DNA of 6,248 nucleotides, from contig CALJMC010000135.1 in assembly GCA_937982385.1 (NCBI GenBank), positions 1 to 6,248 of the forward strand. The letters are read 5' to 3'. Made by a program: the position numbers and the translations under genes. The notes under the pieces are model-generated. The model saw only the letters and a list, made by a program, of their open reading frames with translations. It was not told the DNA's origin and did no database searches. Positions 5,090-6,248 of the stretch are shown here, in pieces. Numbering within the stretch: the stretch's first letter is position 1; each line of letters opens with the position of its first letter. The DNA comes from an uncultured Rickettsiales bacterium (GTDB lineage: Bacteria; Pseudomonadota; Alphaproteobacteria; Rickettsiales; UBA998).

Positions 5090-6248
5090 TTAGAATAACT
5101 CCAAACGCTCTGAGAGAAACTTCTCAAGCTTTTTCACGGCTTCACTCAAACAGAGTATCACGACATGATCGCCTTCTTGAATAATGGTATCATCATCAGA
5201 GATGATAACCTTTTTCTGACGAATAATAGCAGAAAAATCAACACCTTTGGGCAGGTTCAACGCTTCTGGGCGCTTACCAATAAACACTGAAGCACTCACC
5301 ACATCAATCTCAATAATTTCCGCCGAGCCATCATGCACCGAATGAATCGAGCGGATTTTTCCACGACGTACATGCTGCAAAATGCTCGATACGGTACTCT
5401 CGCGCGGATTGACAATTACATCCACACCTAGGTTCCCAAGCAGTGGAATATAGGCATTATTATTCACCAGAGAAATGGAGCGTTTGCAGCCATAACGCTT
5501 CGCCAAGAGTGACGCCAAAATATTCACCTTATCATCATTACTCACCGCGATAATCGTTTCAACCGTATCAATACCGCACTCTGCTAAAATATCCTTATCC
5601 AAACCGCTACCATTGATAACTGTTGTGTTATCCAGTTCTTGTGCAATCTCTTGAGCACGCTCTTTATCCAACTCAATAATCTTCACGCGAGTATATTGGT
5701 CTTCAGACTCCAGCGTCTTCGCAACGTAATGTCCAACATTACCACCACCTAAAATCACAATGCGGCGCGCCTCGGTTTCATCATGCCCAAACAAGCTCAT
5801 CACTGCTTGCATATCATTCGTGTCACACGCGATATACACCATATCATCAGCCTTCAAAATCACGTCTGAGGACGGTAATGCAAAATGATGATCATGGCTC
5901 ACGCCAATAATGCGGACATTAAGTGTTTTTAAACGATCCGCTACAATACTGAGTGGCAAATTATTCATCGGACAATCATCCTCACAACGTACCGTAACCA
6001 CGCGCATGAGGTCATCATCGAAGGGAATCATATCAATCGCACCCGGTACATGTAGACGACGCAGAATCGTTTCCGCCACCTCCATTTCAGGGGAGATAAT
6101 CACATCAATCGGCAAATGTGCCGTGCTGTACAGCGATTGCCATTCCGAATTCAAATAATCACGATGGCGTACACGCGCAATCTTCATTGGCACATTAAAC
6201 AGTGAATGCGCCACCTGACAGGCAATCATATTCACCTCGTCACTACTG
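5090..6248 (-). CDS. trkA: Trk potassium uptake system protein TrkA, C-terminal part (start outside window)
   Basis: Peripheral, nucleotide-binding regulator of the TrkH/TrkG-type potassium transporter on the inner face of the cytoplasmic membrane. The frame is open to the right edge, reading SSDEVNMIACQVAHSLFNVP from 6247, so GTG 6235 is an internal Val and not a start. There are 385 visible residues; the family is about 458, so about 73 residues with the first GxGxxG nucleotide site lie outside. Taking that Val as 1, the end of the first RCK unit and its TrkA-C domain run to about 140, including CEDDCPMNNLPL (84-95). The second RCK-N domain begins at about 157 with IVILGGGNVGHYVAKTL; GGGNVG (163-168) is the NAD(H)-binding loop, and the acidic ELD (188-190) ends strand two. 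The second TrkA-C domain runs from about 300 to the end (KFLSERLELF). Nothing is broken. The TAA stop (5092-5090) is followed after one base by the SH3b ATG, so the two form one transcript. Confidence 0.94.
   Translation of the reverse strand, partial: SSDEVNMIACQVAHSLFNVPMKIARVRHRDYLNSEWQSLYSTAHLPIDVIISPEMEVAETILRRLHVPGAIDMIPFDDDLMRVVTVRCEDDCPMNNLPLSIVADRLKTLNVRIIGVSHDHHFALPSSDVILKADDMVYIACDTNDMQAVMSLFGHDETEARRIVILGGGNVGHYVAKTLESEDQYTRVKIIELDKERAQEIAQELDNTTVINGSGLDKDILAECGIDTVETIIAVSNDDKVNILASLLAKRYGCKRSISLVNNNAYIPLLGNLGVDVIVNPRESTVSSILQHVRRGKIRSIHSVHDGSAEIIEIDVVSASVFIGKRPEALNLPKGVDFSAIIRQKKVIISDDDTIIQEGDHVVILCLSEAVKKLEKFLSERLELF
5099..5102 (-). promoter_or_regulatory. Ribosome binding site of the SH3b gene
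   Basis: GGAG on the - strand (5102-5099), inside the last codons of trkA, lies ten bases before the ATG at 5088. It fixes that ATG as the start and suggests translation of the SH3b gene is coupled to the end of trkA. Confidence 0.65.

Noticed and set aside
5089..5127. 13-residue N-terminal extension of the SH3b protein
   Set aside because: It would overlap trkA and place polar residues before a clean signal peptide; the ATG at 5088 has its own ribosome site.
6233..6235. GTG at 6235 as the start of trkA
   Set aside because: Upstream codons continue the TrkA family sequence (DEVNMIACQ) to the edge, so the gene is cut by the window.
1..6248. CRISPR array, tRNA, rRNA, transposase or phage genes
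   Set aside because: No regularly spaced direct repeats, tRNA-like arms or mobile-element proteins were seen on either strand.

Overview
The window most likely comes from an alphaproteobacterium with mid-range base composition. The evidence is protein similarity recognised by eye. The heparinase II/III-family protein, the double-SH3b periplasmic protein and the TrkA protein all match alphaproteobacterial versions closely, and the order rsmB, rpe, heparinase-like gene is one I recall from that class. The genus cannot be named. Ordinary stop codons end every clear gene, so the standard bacterial code applies.

Left part, + strand (1-3917): the 3' part of rsmB (16S rRNA m5C methyltransferase) enters from the left edge. 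An 89-base gap follows, with a candidate promoter and a perfect 7-bp-arm palindrome. Then comes a tightly packed operon: rpe, gmhA and a heparinase II/III-family gene. rpe and gmhA share one base (TAATG); gmhA and the heparinase-like gene share four (ATGA). Rpe and GmhA are metabolically linked, because pentose phosphate interconversion supplies sedoheptulose 7-phosphate, which GmhA turns into the heptose precursor of LPS inner core. The heparinase-like protein suggests a cell-surface polysaccharide role, but its substrate is unknown.

Right part, - strand (3925-6248): trkA (Trk potassium uptake regulator) enters from the right edge. It is followed after one base by a gene for a secreted double-SH3b protein, then by about 230 bases of structured, AT-rich DNA, then by a gene of unknown function for a small two-helix membrane protein that converges on the heparinase-like gene.

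The interval between the SH3b gene and the small membrane gene is the least ordinary part. It holds a perfect 17-bp inverted repeat with a 68-base spacer, a terminator-like hairpin with a possible competing pairing, an extended -10 promoter with a dyad upstream, and an in-frame TAA at codon 6 of what looks like the original reading frame of the membrane protein. I found no clear previously undescribed multi-gene system. The window is mainly housekeeping and envelope genes with one odd accessory locus.
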